Shown one piece after another: positions 50,418 to 62,604 of a stretch of DNA of 64,000 nt (positions within the stretch are counted from its first letter, which is position 1; each line of letters starts with the position of its first letter). A program made the translations under genes and the position numbers. Under the pieces are notes generated by a model. It saw only the letters and a program-made list of their open reading frames with translations. It was not told the DNA's origin and searched no databases. Source of the DNA: Perca fluviatilis (lineage: Eukaryota > Chordata > Actinopteri > Perciformes > Percidae). The stretch covers positions 6,264,004 to 6,328,003 of the forward strand of contig NC_053127.1 in the NCBI RefSeq assembly GCF_010015445.1, read 5' to 3'.

Positions 50418-51369
50418 GTAAACCTGTTTTTTTTGTACACTTTTATACTTTCCACAGTCACACGCTGCCAAGTACACTGCGTGCGTAGCTGCTGTGACAC
50501 ACTGAGAGGCGATAAAGCAAGAACCTTTTCATTTATACTTTGCTCCGGTGTTGTTAGCTTTCCCGATAACGCGAGGATTAGCTTGTAAACGTTAGCCGTT
50601 AATGCTAAGCACTCAGCTAGCGCTTCAGTCCCTCGCTGCTACGTCGTTAGCTAGTAACCAAACTGTGCGGTTACTACAGCCCACAGAGTTGCTAAACACA
50701 AAGACTTAGAGTTAAGAAAAGTACTTATCATATATGGCGTCCTTCTGTCGGATATCTGTTGGGTTAACGTTAGTTAGCCCGATAATATACACAACTCTAA
50801 TGTGTACACGGTTAATTTGTTGTCATGGTAAACGCAGTTCATTTCAAAAGGAAATCATCTTACATACCTATTTATTCTCAAGGAGTCGTTGCAGTTAATG
50901 AAAAAGGAAAAATAGTCATAAATCAATTAGCGTGGAGGTTAAATATATAAAAAAAAACACGTCAGTATAACTCGATACGCCAGCCTCCACAATGACTATA
51001 AAGTTGAATCAACACATAGCTATCTTAAACAGTTTCAACATAAACTAAACATAACTCCTGTATGTCTTAAAAAGGTTATCATTTAAAACCTTCATTAAGG
51101 TTGGTTTTATTTCAATGAAAGTATCAGAGTGCATTAGTATTTATGATAATAATAACTTTTTAACTATTTAATATAGCACATTTAACAGAACACAGTGCTT
51201 CACAAGAGTAAAATTGTTGAAAATAAGACCAAAAAAACGGTGCAAAGATCAATCCTTACGGTTATGAAATACAAAAATAAAAACCGTAAAGTAAAACTAG
51301 CTCAGATAGGTGATGTAGCTATTAAAGTGAGACTGTGGTTTTTTCATATAGTTGCTTTGTGTATTTTGT

Positions 51370-51372
<3 letters not shown>

Positions 51373-51418
<46 letters not shown>
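51373..51418. repeat. (GT)n microsatellite in the cnot8 5' intron
   Basis: About 23 GT units. Confidence 0.9.
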
Positions 51419-51420
<2 letters not shown>

Positions 51421-51642
51421 AGGTGTGCTCTGTGAATTTGTGAACCTTTCTAAAATAATATCACAATATTTCAGGGCATATATGACAAAAAATATTTTGC
51501 TATTAATTTTCAAGAACATACACGTTTTACATGTCAGCATTAATGTTAAAAGTTTGCCTTCAAATATGAAGTAAAAATCAATAATCGGTCAGTTCTTTAG
51601 TTTGTAAACAGTAACTCAGAGTGAGATTCAGATTCTGTTTAA

Positions 51643-52022
51643 CCCCCCTGTTGTCCTCGGTTCAAATGTGACCCCTTTACAAAAACTTTCTATATTCGAA
51701 CTATGACATAAGAACGTTGAAAAAAGTGCCGCATTGTGGAAAAAGCTACAAAATAACGCAGGAAAATAATCGACCAACATTTTTTTTTTTAAAAGCTGTA
51801 AAGGTGACCAAAAAAATCGGAAAAGGTGACATCAGAAACTTCGACAAAGGTGACAAAAACTTAAAGTAAAGAAAAACAATCGAAAAAATTTGACAAAAAC
51901 ATAATTAAAAAAAAAAAGTGACAAAAAATTGGAACACAAACGTCAAAGTGTAGAAAAAGAACAACAAAATGTTGAAATTTCCACCCAGAAAATCACCAAG
52001 TTGCGGGAAGACAACACAAGGG
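51643..52022. mobile_element. TTAA-flanked non-autonomous element in the cnot8 5' intron
   Basis: Ends CCCCCCTGTTGTCCTCGG and, read from the right, CCCTTGTGTTGTCTTCC are inverted repeats. TTAA is present on both sides (51639-51642 and 52023-52026). The interior is a low-complexity series of GTGACAAAAA-like words. The TTAA duplication suggests piggyBac-type mobilisation. Confidence 0.7.
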
Positions 52023-52322
52023 TTAAATATAAATAGTACAACTAAGTGCACATCGGTCGGAATATTGCCATTATCACAATTTTAAAATTGTTCCGGTATT
52101 AATCGTGAACGATGTGATATGGCCCACCGTTAACTTGTACTAACACTAATCTTCATCATTGTTATCCCAATACCAGCATTGCAGTGAGATGTAATCCACC
52201 TTCTCTTCCTTCCATCCTCTCCCAGAGTTGTTCTTTCTTCGTCACACTGCCTCCCCTCCGCCCCCCCTTCACCAGTGCTGCAGGATTGTCGGGGTTTTTA
52301 GCTCTCTTCCTGACCTGCCAAC

Positions 52323-52588
52323 ATGCCTGCCGCACTTACAGATTCCAGCCAAATAATCTGTGAAGTCTGGGCGAGCAATGTGGAGGAGGAAATGAGGAAG
52401 ATCCGGCAGATTATTCAAAGCTACAATTTCATCGCCATGGTAAGTGATGGGCAAGTTTGAGATGAGTTGGTGATATAAATGGGAAAGGCATGCATTGACA
52501 GCAGAGTTGCTGATCAGCCTATGTTCTAACTCAAATACATGGCATTAGGCCTTTTTAGATGTTTTCTAAAGCCTTTTAACGCTGCATG

Positions 52589-52626
<38 letters not shown>

Positions 52627-55600
52627 GTAATGGGATAAACCTAGACTGGGTAAACCCAGCCCAATCCTGCAGCTCAGGCTGGAAAGCTGTACGTTTATCT
52701 ATCCTGCTTCTGTTACAATTTTGTGGGGACCAATTACACACCTGGCGCGCTATTGGCGGGTTTAACACGATGACGATAGAGAAGCGAATAAGCAGCTTCT
52801 TGTTTACATTCAACGTAGCGGCCACCGAAGCGCAGCAACCCGTTGATGCCGCTGACGCTGCTATGTTACCCAGATCGTTGGTTCTGATTGGTTGAAGGAC
52901 TATCCAATTGCGTACAGAGTCATGTGAACTACGCCCGTTGATCACGCCTCTTGTGCAGTAGAAAATCCAGAGCAGACTCCCCAGACTAATGTTCAGTCTT
53001 AGAAGATTGAGCTTGGTCTGGTGATAGCCAGACCAAGATAAACCCCCGACACATTTGAATATCACTCCTCTTGGTCAGACTTAATGTTTTATATTGTTAT
53101 CTTTTATAACCACAAAATTGTGTTTATTTTAAATGTAAACTGGTAAACATAATATTAAAATACATTTTAGAGCAGAAACGCCTACATTTGATCAATTGTA
53201 GTTGTTAATCAGCAGCTCGTTTGTCTCTGTCTTGATTGCTAGAGGACCTAATCTCTGTAAACTGGATGAAAATCTTTTGAAATCGATTTGCTTCTTTTTA
53301 AAAAAAAATCTAAAATTAACATTTTGGAATGTTACAAATTCCAACGCAAAAGTTAGTTTAAATGCTTTAAGCAAGTAATGTAATACAACTGAAACTCTAA
53401 ACAGAATACAGAGTCAAAAAAAAAAGTCTAAACATGCTACCAGTTTATTGCAAGCGTTGCAGACTGCTTACAGAGCTGTAGCGGAGCCAAAGTAGCGCTC
53501 TCTATAATAACTAACTTTATCGCTTATCGGTAAAATAAAACACTGATACAGACAATCTGCAATTTGCCAAATATCGGCCCAAATAATCGTCCAGGGCCGA
53601 TAATTGGTTGATCCCTGTTCCACTCTAGTGGATCTTTACACGCTGCTGAGAAATGACCGTGCAGGAACATTTGAAGGGGGAAAGTTTTGTGTTAATGTCT
53701 ATTTTTTTAATTTATTTTTTTCCCATCAGGACACAGAATTCCCCGGAGTGGTTGTCCGGCCGATCGGCGAGTTTCGGAGCACAGTAGACTACCAGTACCA
53801 GCTGTTGAGGTGTAACGTCGACCTCCTGAAGATCATCCAGCTCGGCCTCTCGTTCATGAACGAGGACGGAGACTACCCCCCTGGCACCACCACGTGGCAG
53901 TTCAACTTCAAATTCAACCTCACGTAGGCGCACCGTCTCCATGCACCTTTCTAATGGTTAGAGGGGGGTCCAGCTCCTTTTAGTTCATGGGCCACATCCC
54001 CCCCCCCCCCATTTGACCTCAAGTGGGCCAGACGAGTATACCATTCTAGAAAGATCAGAAACGTTATCTGCTACAGAGTTTCTCGTCAGGTTGATGTTGG
54101 CAAACGTTGCTTCTGTGTCGAATCGAAATTTAACACGATGAAATTTAACCTGGTTATCAGTTTATAAAGTGTCTATATGTCAGTAATATATACCCTATAC
54201 CCTGAGATCAATACCATATACCCTGAGATCAATATTGCGGCGATATTGTAGGGTTGGGAATTGGGGCTTTAACAAAATATCTTCACACTTAGATTTTAGA
54301 TAAATAATCATCTTAGTAATGTGGCTATAATGTCTAAGTGGGGAAAAGGCAAATAATAGAACAGTTACAACAGTCTGGTAAGTTCAGACCGTGACATCAC
54401 TTTACTGTAATGCAGCCTTTAAAACCAGGAAAAGCCAACAATTATGTCATATCACGATATTACGATATCCAAAATCTAAGACGATATCTAGTCTCATATC
54501 ACAATGTCGATATAAAATCTATATATTGCCCAGCTCTAGGCAGCTAAAGTTAGCTTGCTAACATAACCTGGCTGGCAGACACCTCGCAAATAATCTCACT
54601 TATTTTCTGGTTCCAGTAACTAGGTCAATGGATTTTACGGTGTCTATTTCTCGATATTTTTACAAAATCTAAGCAAGAAAAGGCCAAACAAATCAGATTA
54701 ATATTTTAGCACGACCGTCTATGGGGTTTGCCATTCCGAGTACCGCTTCGGTGGTGAGCGACACAGACGCAGGCGACACCCCCTGAAATGCACCGCGATG
54801 CAAAGTAACCCCGACGCAGAACTCCGAAAGGGTCACGACGCCGTAGCTACGGCGTGGAGTTGACGCAGAAGCGTGAAGCAGCTTTTAGGCCGTTATAGGG
54901 AAAAATAATAATGTTACGGACCTGGGAGAGAGTGGTGGGTGATATTCACAGAATAAAACTCCAGAATTTCTAACATTACATTTGTAAATTTACGGAAAAG
55001 GAACTCTGATATTCTCTGTGATCAAAGTGGTAAATTTGGAATTGGAATGAATTACGTCTCTGCAATTTTCACACTTTGCTAAGTCATCCAGTGGGCCTGA
55101 TTGGACCCTTTGGCGGGCCGTGTGTTTGACACCCTGATTAGAATCTAATCGATGGTTGAGCTTTATGATGGCACTCCCTGAATGTCTGTCTGTCCCTTTT
55201 TTATTTTAATCCTCGCAGAGAAGACATGTACTCCCAGGACTCCATAGACCTGCTCCAGAACTCGGGCCTCCAGTTTAAAAAACACGAAGAGGAGGGAATC
55301 GAAACGCTCTACTTCGCCGAGCTCCTCATGACGTCTGGTCTGGTGCTGTGTGAAAACGTCAAGTGGCTCTCCTTCCACAGGTCAGTTTGTTTGTTTTGTT
55401 TTCAGCGTTTGCATTGTTGGTCCCAGTTCAGAGGAGTCTTCTTCTTCAACTCTTGTACCCAAACACTGGCCTCCGCTTTGAGCCACGGTGACCGCTTATC
55501 CAGTCCACCTCGACTTAGTCTTCATCACTGACAGTTTATCTACGGCAGTGGTTCTCAATGTTTTTTTAAGCCATGTACCAGTGCGAATAATTTTTGGTAG

Positions 55601-58600
55601 AAAAAAAAGTCTGTATGAAGAGGAAGAATACAGCGATGTCAGCGACTAAACAACAGCCTTGGACCTGGAAAACATTTAAATGCTGATGAAAAAAGGCGAC
55701 AAACTTTTTTTTTTTTTTTTTTTAATGACAAAACCTTGGAAAAAAGACGGTAGAAAGAAGGAAGGAAGGCCAGAATAGGTCAAAACAGTACCAACATTTT
55801 TGAAGAAAAAAAAACTGTAGAAAGAAGTAAGACAATACTAGGGTGACAAAAGGGACAAAAAATTAAAATAAGCGACAAACTTTGAAAAAAAGAGACAAAC
55901 GTTAAAGGGAGAAAAAAAAAAGACAGTAGAACAAAGTAAGGAAGAAAGGCAAGAATAGGTCAAAATAAGCGACAAAACCTTCAAAAGAAGGTGACAAACT
56001 TCAAAAACAGCGACGAAAACTTTGAAAAAAAGCGTCAAACTTGGAGAGAAAAAAAGACATTTAGCAAAAAAAATTCGCGTTACCCCCTGCAGTCCTCCCA
56101 AGTACCCCTAGGGGGACACTTACCCCCATTTTAGAAACACTGGTCTACTGGACAGTTTCGGTTCTGCTGGATGTCCCTCACGTTCCTCACGAATTAACTT
56201 TAAACTCCGGTCGGATTGAGCAACGGTAACCGGAACCTCCGAGCAACAGGCAGGCCTGCTTGGTTCAGTCGGGGAACGATTGTTAAGATTTACATAGAAT
56301 ATGTTTAGGGCATCTCCTCTCTAACTGTGACATTTTGGACTGATTGGTGGGATTGCTGTGGACGAAGTACACACGGAGATACACTGGTAAGAGCCAATGA
56401 GGTGTAACCATGTATCAGCTAATTTAAATAGCTCACGTTACTGTGTTGTGTCAACAGTGGACTTCATTTAATATTGGACGTGGCGTTTGCTTTTGCGCGG
56501 TCCAAATGTTCCACCAAAACAAGTTCCTTCCCGAGGCTATTTTGCAGAGCCACCCTCAATAAACCAGAGCACGTTTTCCTCCCGTCCCGGATTGTTGTGT
56601 GGTGTGTGGCCAGACCCTCCTCTGCGGCACCGCGGAGGAAGGTCTGGCAACGCGAGACTTAACTCTGACCCAAATCCCTGTTTTGCGTTTCTCAGCGGCT
56701 ACGACTTCGGCTACCTGGTGAAGCTCCTGACGGACGCGCGGCTCCCCGAGGAGGAACACGACTTCTTCCAGATCCTCAACCTCTTCTTCCCCGCAATCTA
56801 CGACGTCAAATACTTGATGAAGAGCTGCAAGAACCTAAAGGTATTCTGGACTGGGCACAGATATACAGCGGCTGGACAGAAGGAGTCTTGTAGAAAACCT
56901 TTCCGAGGCGTTGATTCATCTCAACAGTTTTAGACCCTAGTCGGTGATTTGGGGGGGGGGGGGGCTCAGGTTCTTTAATCCTCCACTTTAACGGAACACG
57001 CCGACTTATTGGGACTTCAGCTTATTCACCGTATCCTCCAGAGTTAGATAAGTCCATACATCCCCTTCTCATCTCCGTGCATGTCCTAACTCTGTCTGAC
57101 GCACCCACCGCTAGCCTAGCTTAGCACAGATCCTGGAGGTAACCGACTCCATCTAGCCTAGCTTAGCACAGATCCTGGAGGTAACCGACTCCATCTAGCC
57201 TAGCTTAGCACAGATCCTGGAGGTAACCGACTCCATCTAGCCTAGCTTAGCACAGATCCTGGAGGTAACCGGCTCCATCTAGCCTAGCTTAGCACAGATC
57301 CTGGAGGTAACCGGCTCCATCTAGCCTAGCTTAGCACAGATCCTGGAGGTAACCGGCTCCATCTAGCCTACTGCTCCCAATAAGTGACAAAATAACGACA
57401 ACATGTTCCTATTTACAGGGTTCATACATTTTGAAAAAACCTGGAAAAGTTATGGAATTTGAAAAATGCAAATTCCAGGCCTGGAAAGGTTTTGGAAACA
57501 TAAAAAGACCTAGAAAGTTTTGGAAAAGTCATGGAATAATTTTTTTTTTACACAGCATAATAATATGTCATTAATAAATGTATTTTCACGTCGTCTTAAC
57601 CTCAACATTATATTCAGGGAGCGATATTATGAATCCACTATGAACCACATGAATTGTCATTCATTTTATAGTTAAACCTCTGAGGGTAAACTTAAACACA
57701 GATTTGTATTCTTATTGTATAATGTCAACTGACATTTTCAGGAACACATAGTCATGGAAATTTGCCAGAAAGTATTGGTTAAAATGCGTATGAAGCCTGT
57801 ATTTACATGTTGTGATGTGTATAGTCACAGTGTGTACAAATAACAAGGTCACATGACACACAGCCGTCTTCTAACCGTGTACATACTGGGAACTATATTC
57901 TCAGAAGGCGAAGCGCTGCTACTCTCTGCAGCAGAAGTAGCAGCTGCCTCGCCTTTCTGAGAATATAGTTCCCAGTATGGATACAGTGAATAAGCTAAAG
58001 TCCCAATAAGTCGGCGTGTTCCTTTAACAAACTCTTGTCAAAACAAATGTGGAGACGTCTGACTTGTGTGCGTGTTTGTGCAGGGAGGGCTACAGGAAGT
58101 AGCAGACCAGCTGGAGCTGAAGAGGATCGGGCGGCAGCATCAGGCTGGATCCGACTCGCTACTCACCGGCATGGCTTTCTTCAGGATGAAAGAGGTACAG
58201 TCGCACAAATATCCAGTTTTTTTTTGTTTTTTTTAATACAAATTGTAGTTTATCTACACATTTTCAGACAATCTTTTCTTTTAACCTATTGCTAGAAAAT
58301 AATGTACTGCCCTCACAACCAGAGTAAAGCTGAAGATCTTAATTTCTATCATTTTACACGGACTCAGGCCGGGCTCAAGCTTGGGCTAGCGCTCCGGGTT
58401 GCGCGGTAAATGAGCGGTCAGGTGATGGCGTTTCGATTAGCGCGAAAATGGATGCCGAGGAGGTGAAACGGCGGCTGGCCTGAGCCTCTGCCGATTTACA
58501 TTTTGGTTGCACCGGCAAAGAAAGCAAAGTCTGAGCATAATGAGAAATCACTCATGCTTGACAAAAGGCTAAAGAGCTGTGTGTGCGTGCGCACATTTGA

Positions 58601-60338
58601 ATAATGTCGGGCTGTAAACAGCTTCAGGCTTTTAAAAAGCTGCCAATCAAAATGTACTTGTCGAGCTCTCAGTCAATCAGATGTATTTGTCTCATTAAAT
58701 TTCACCTCTGACAAGTGTTTTCCATCGTCCTGACTGATCAGACCTCTTCCCAGGACGGTGTGGGTGTGTACAGACTGACTGACCTCTTTCTGAGCCTTCT
58801 GTTCGCTTTGTTGTACCGGTGAGGGCGGGGCAAAGGACAGCTGGGTCATTGTTATTAGGAGATGAAATTTGACTTAACCCTTTAGTTGTCTTCCTGCCAA
58901 AAAATTTAACTTTTATTTTTTTTTCAACGTTTTTGTCGTCTGGCGTTCCATCAATGTTTTTGTCACTTTTTCTGACGTTTGTCCTTTTATTTTTATTTTA
59001 TTTTTTACACCGTTTTTTTCTCCCCACGTTTTTGAAGCTTTTTCGTTAAAACGTTCTTTTATCGTTTTTTCTCCAAATGCTATAAAATTAAATAAAACAT
59101 GTGAAGAGCGTTGTACAAAGCCATCCACGTTATTAAACTTTCTGAAAATGGGTCACATTTGACCCCGAGGGGTAATATGTTCCCGTCGAAGCTCTGGCCC
59201 ACCTCCAACCTGAGCAGAGGTCTGATCAGCCAGAATGGAGCTTTTTCACAGCAGACATGTTGACTTGTCATAGTAGGAGAAGCACAGCTGAAATTGATAA
59301 CCTTAACGATGGCTTAGTTCAATCAAGTGTCCCAGTAAGATATTTCAGTGAGTCAGCATGCACAATACCAGGGTCTCTCCTAAGTGGAATGCAGCCATCA
59401 TTAATGGTTTAATACCAGGGTCTCTCCTAAGTGGAATGCAGCCATCAGTAATGGTTTAATACCAGGACCTCTCCTAAGTGGAATGCAGCCATCATTAATG
59501 GTTTAATACCAGGACCTCTCCTAAGTGGAATGCAGCCATCAGTAATGGTTTAATACCAGGACCTCTCCTAAGTGGAATGCAGCCATCAGTAATGGTTTAA
59601 TACCAGGACCTCTCCTAAGTGGAATGCAGCCATCATTAATGGTTTAATACCAGGGTCTCTCCTAAGTGGAATGCAGCCATCATTAATGGTTTAATACCAG
59701 GGTCTCTCCTAAGTGGAATGTAGCCATCATTAATGGTTTAATACCAGGGTCTCTCCTAAGTGGAATACAGCCATCATTAATGGTTTAATACCAGGGTCTC
59801 TCCTAAGTGGAATGTAGCCATCATTAATGGTTTAATACCAGGGTCTCTCCTAAGTGGAATACAGCCATCATTAATGGTTTAATACCAGGGTCTCTCCTAA
59901 GTGGAATACAGCCATCATTAATGGTTTAATACCAGGGCCTCTCCTAAGTGGAATGCAGCCATCAGTAATGGTTTTGAATACACCTGTGCTTTTTCCTACT
60001 ATGACATGTCAACATGTCTGCTGTGAAAAAGGTCTATAACTGAGTGGGTGTTCAGAGGCTTTAAATGTCCCACTCTTTTTTAATAAAAAAAAAAAAATCC
60101 CATCAAGGAAGTAATTTCGTGTGACCTGTAAAGCTACAGCATGTGCGAATGGAAGGTGTGCTCTAGATAATACAGCTGGTTTGATCTAATCCCAATCTGT
60201 TTTGTTCAGCTTTTCTTCGAAGACAACATTGACGACGCAAAGTATTGTGGGAGGTTGTACGGCCTGGGCTCGGGCTCCACCCAGCCCCAGAACGGCATCT
60301 CCAGCTCGGGCCAGGAGGAGACCAACAACAAGCACTGA
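52323..60338 (+). CDS. cnot8: CNOT8, CCR4-NOT complex deadenylase subunit (DEDD nuclease)
   Basis: Six coding exons, all GT-AG and in phase: 52323-52439, 53730-53923, 55219-55380, 56696-56840, 58084-58194, 60210-60338; 858 nt, 285 residues. The enzyme removes 3' poly(A) from mRNA as the CAF1-type catalytic subunit of CCR4-NOT, in cytoplasm and nucleus. The fold is a DEDD RNase H-like domain spanning most of the chain. The metal-binding residues are present: Asp40 and Glu42 ([13 protein letters not shown]), Asp161 (SGYDFGY) and Asp230, with His225 ([13 protein letters not shown]). CNOT8 is preferred over CNOT7 because of [32 protein letters not shown], 'RIGRQHQ' and 'FFRMKELFFED', and because MFAP3 and FAM114A2 are neighbours as in human. 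The last 20 or so residues ([10 protein letters not shown]...EETNNKH) and the length of 285 instead resemble CNOT7. The ATG chosen begins MPAAL, the invariant family start. Confidence 0.95.
52588..52627. repeat. (TTAG)n microsatellite
   Basis: Ten TTAG units in cnot8 intron 1 (between coding exons 1 and 2), next to the element at 52642. Confidence 0.9.
52642..53037 (-). mobile_element. TAGTCTGG inverted-repeat element, second copy, inverted
   Basis: Starts TAGACTGGGTAAACCCAGCC and ends near GGTCTGGTGATAGCCAGACC. It is the reverse complement of 30602-30911 with about 80 bp of extra interior. Confidence 0.8.
53425..53615. mobile_element. hAT-like fragment ending in ATCGGCC words
   Basis: Shares CATGCTACCAGTTTATTGCA, CTGCTTACAGAGCTGTAGCG and AAATATCGGCC with 38108-38285. 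It ends TAATTGGTTGATCCCTG, a typical teleost hAT end. Confidence 0.65.
53960..55136. mobile_element. hAT (Charlie-like) element with nested insertions, cnot8 intron 2
   Basis: The right end GCGGGCCGTGTGTTTGACAC CCTG and left segment TTCATGGGCCACATCC are inverted counterparts of a common vertebrate hAT ('GTGTCAAACTCA'-type end); the left terminus is decayed. Inside, 54230-54540 ends in ATATATTGCCCAGCTCT, the terminus of a second teleost hAT family. Confidence 0.6.
55546..56142. mobile_element. hAT-like element with low-complexity interior, cnot8 intron 3
   Basis: Ends CAGTGGTTCTCAATG and, read from the right, CAGTGTTTCTAAAATGG are inverted repeats. Flanks ATCTACGG (55538-55545) and GTCTACTG (56143-56150) share 6 of 8 bases. 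The interior is a purine-rich series of GACAAACTTTGAAAAAA-like words. Confidence 0.78.
56247..56661 (+). mobile_element. hairpin-ended repeat family (copy 4 of 4)
   Basis: Matches 4003-4502 throughout and ends with the GCCAGACC hairpin (56609-56648) and GCGAGACTT. It lies only 34 nt upstream of cnot8 coding exon 4. Confidence 0.8.
56993..58022 (-). mobile_element. long-TIR element with 42-bp minisatellite, second copy, in cnot8 intron 4
   Basis: Inverted orientation relative to 23971-24685. Ends GGAACACGCCGACTTATTGG and CCAATAAGTCGGCGTGTTCC, with TTTAAC on both sides (56987-56992 and 58023-58028). Six minisatellite units of 42 bp occupy 57112-57370 (CTAGCCTAGCTTAGCACAGA). It ends 61 nt before coding exon 5. 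Confidence 0.88.
57416..57799. mobile_element. element nested inside the long-TIR copy
   Basis: Ends CAGGGTTCATACATTTT and AAAATGCGTATGAAGCCTG are inverted repeats. TATTTA flanks both sides (57410-57415 and 57800-57805). The other copy of the host element lacks it (CCTATTTCCATGTTGTG uninterrupted when reversed), which proves the insertion. Confidence 0.85.
58877..59174. mobile_element. TTAACCC-type element in cnot8 intron 5
   Basis: Begins TTAACCCTTTAGTTGTCTTC and ends GGGTCACATTTGACCCCGAG GGGTAA. The T-rich interior has TTTTTGTCACTTTTTCTGACG words like 9536 and 51643. Confidence 0.6.
59241..60030. mobile_element. inverted-repeat element with a 13-unit 47-bp minisatellite, cnot8 intron 5
   Basis: Left end CTTTTTCACAGCAGACATGT matches the reverse of the right end (TTTTTCACAGCAGACATGTTG). 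The interior 59367-59975 is about 13 units of a 47-bp repeat (ACCAGGGTCTCTCCTAAGTG ... CATTAATGGTTTAAT). Units differ at a few positions (GGGTCT/GGACCT, CATTAAT/CAGTAAT). Confidence 0.9.
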
Positions 60339-60848
60339 CTGAGCGCTCCCGTTGTCCAAGTGGAACATGCACACTTGTTTTTAAAAAAAAAAACACCCAA
60401 CCAGCAGATTTCTCACCCCCCCGCCCCCCGATCTCCTGCAACACTCGGAACGACACACAACCCAAAACTAAAATAGAATTCTTTCAAATTTTTTTCCTCC
60501 CGAGTGACTGTAAAACGGACTCGCAGTGACATTGGATCCTTTCACTGGCTCAGTCGTTTCTTTTTAGTCGCTTTTACGGAGTATATGTTCATATATTCAG
60601 AACACTTTTTTTAAACTCAGCATTCTAGTGACCCCCCCCCCTTCTTTAACAGCATGGGACCAGCGCCTGTATCATACTGTGATCTCAGACCAAACTTTTG
60701 CCAAAAACTAAACAGCCCCGATTCTTCAGTTCCGACTCGCCTTTCTCATCAGCGGGACTCGTCTCTTGTTGCAGGGATTTCATTTTTTTTCTTTTTTTAA
60801 GTTAACGTTGGAAGGGCCTGTAAATTTAAAATGTATAATTTTGATGAA

Positions 60849-61080
60849 AATAAAAATGTTTTAGCTCTTTTCCACTTTCAGAACCTTTTAACAGTGTGCA
60901 TCAAGTTGTTTAACTGTGCTTGGTTTATGCATGTTTTTTTTGTTTTGTTTTTTGGGGGGGGGGGGCAAACTACTGTCGTTTCTGTACATTCAGTCCCCAA
61001 ACCCGACTGTCCGCCAGGTTTACACATGTTGTGGGTACTGTTTTTACATTCTACATTGTTTTGAACAGTTGTACATTAAA
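60849..61080 (+). terminator. cnot8: candidate polyadenylation signals of cnot8
   Basis: AATAAA at 60849-60854 and ATTAAA at about 61075, 511 and about 740 nt after the stop. The 3' UTR between 60339 and 61080 shows no transposable element. Confidence 0.5.
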
Positions 61081-61269
61081 TTGTTTTGTATTTTGAATGT
61101 AAACGTTAAAGTATTTCATTTTTTTTTTGTTTTGTTTACTTTCTACCAGCCATACACTGACACACAGCTCGTTTTAACATTTGAAAGTTTGAAAGGGTTC
61201 ATTTTTAGGTCATTAGAAACTCTTAGAAAAGTTCTCTACATTCTTTTAAGTTAAAAAGAAAATCTGAAA

Positions 61270-62204
61270 AAAATAGGGCTGGGACAGATGTATCAATTAT
61301 TAATCAAGCTTCAGTTGCTCAAATGAGAGCCTTTTCAGCTTTTTGTTTCAGTGTTAGAACATTTCAATTGAAGTCCCAAACGGATTTGAAAAGTTTGGCA
61401 GTTTTGGCCCGCTTAACCCTCGCGTTAGCCTGGATGCCAGCCAAACTTAGCCAACCAAATTTGGACCAATCAAATTGTCAGGGTGGACTTCATACGATGA
61501 TCAACCGTAACGTAATCGACCACGTCACCAAAGAGCGCTTGGGTACGAACCAATTCGTACGCCGTTTTCGCGCGTTATCAAGACTCCTAATCGCCTTTTA
61601 GCGTGTTTATCAACGCCGTTCGGCCTCCATTATGTGTGAATTATCGCCGTAGTGATGAAAGGACGGAAGTCTGTGGAGGGACATCAGTTGGGGTGGCTGT
61701 TGGGTAAAACAAAGGACTTCCACCCAGGAGAGCCTGGAACGTGTCCCACGTGTGGCGTTTATCAACGGTTGTATTTATTTTTTTAATAAAGCTTTCCCCA
61801 ATGTTCTTTTCCTAAACCCAACCTTATTTATTTATTTTTTTTTACACGCGTGTGACGTTCTCGCGATAGCACGCCACGTGGTGTGTATGTTTACATCGGC
61901 TGTATCCAGCGTAGCCATACACACGGATAGCTCAAAATGCGTACAGATCACCCGCCACTTGGCTTAATTTTTTTTGGATCGTCATTCTCATTTTCATTGA
62001 AACACAAATAAAAATGTACTATAGTTATGTAGTGTGATTTATTTATTTTTTTGGCGAGGATCTGTACCAAACAAAGGTTTTTTGTAGGCCGGGACGTTTC
62101 TGTAGCCCCAAGATACTTCATTCAGAACGGAATTTCTCGTTAATGCAATTATCTGATCAACCAATCACACGGCAGCTGCTTCAATGCATTTAGGGGTGTG
62201 GTCC
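61270..62204. other. intergenic; repeat-like blocks, no gene recognised
   Basis: The block around 61660-61740 (GTTGGGTAAAACAAAGGACT, CACCCAGGAGAGCCTGGAAC) looks like a dispersed fish repeat, but no copy is in the window. Nothing else supportable. Confidence 0.3.
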
Positions 62205-62587
62205 AGGGGCCTCATTTATAAAACGTGTTACGCAAGATGTAATGCTCTACTTCTGTTAGGAGCACATCCATCTCACAACCACTGAATTGTGTTTTTTCCC
62301 CATTTTTTCGTCTCATGATTGGTCATCTTGGGCTTCTTTACAAGGCTGGAGTATTCATTGATTGATTAACATGGACCTTATTAGGACGACCTCGGGAGGA
62401 GCGTGAGGCTCGTGCGGGACCGCATAAGGTAACGCACGTTCGTATTCATAACGAGAAGAGTGCGTAGCGGTGTGCGTCGCAAGGTGTTATGAATCAGAAT
62501 TTTTTTTTTTGCGTACAAAAATTCTGACTTTGGCGCACAAAATCTTTCAGAATAGAATCTACGCACGGTTTTCTAAATGAGGCCCCT
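62205..62587. mobile_element. AGGGGCCTCATTTA inverted-repeat element
   Basis: Ends AGGGGCCTCATTTATAAAAC and GTTTTCTAAATGAGGCCCCT are inverted repeats over about 20 bp. The interior has no intact frame. Confidence 0.85.
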
Positions 62588-62604
62588 AGTCTAGACAATC
62601 TCCT

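Noticed and set aside
59367..59975. Regular 47-bp repeats considered as a CRISPR array
   Set aside because: Units are contiguous with no unique spacers, and the context is an intron of a vertebrate gene inside a transposable element.
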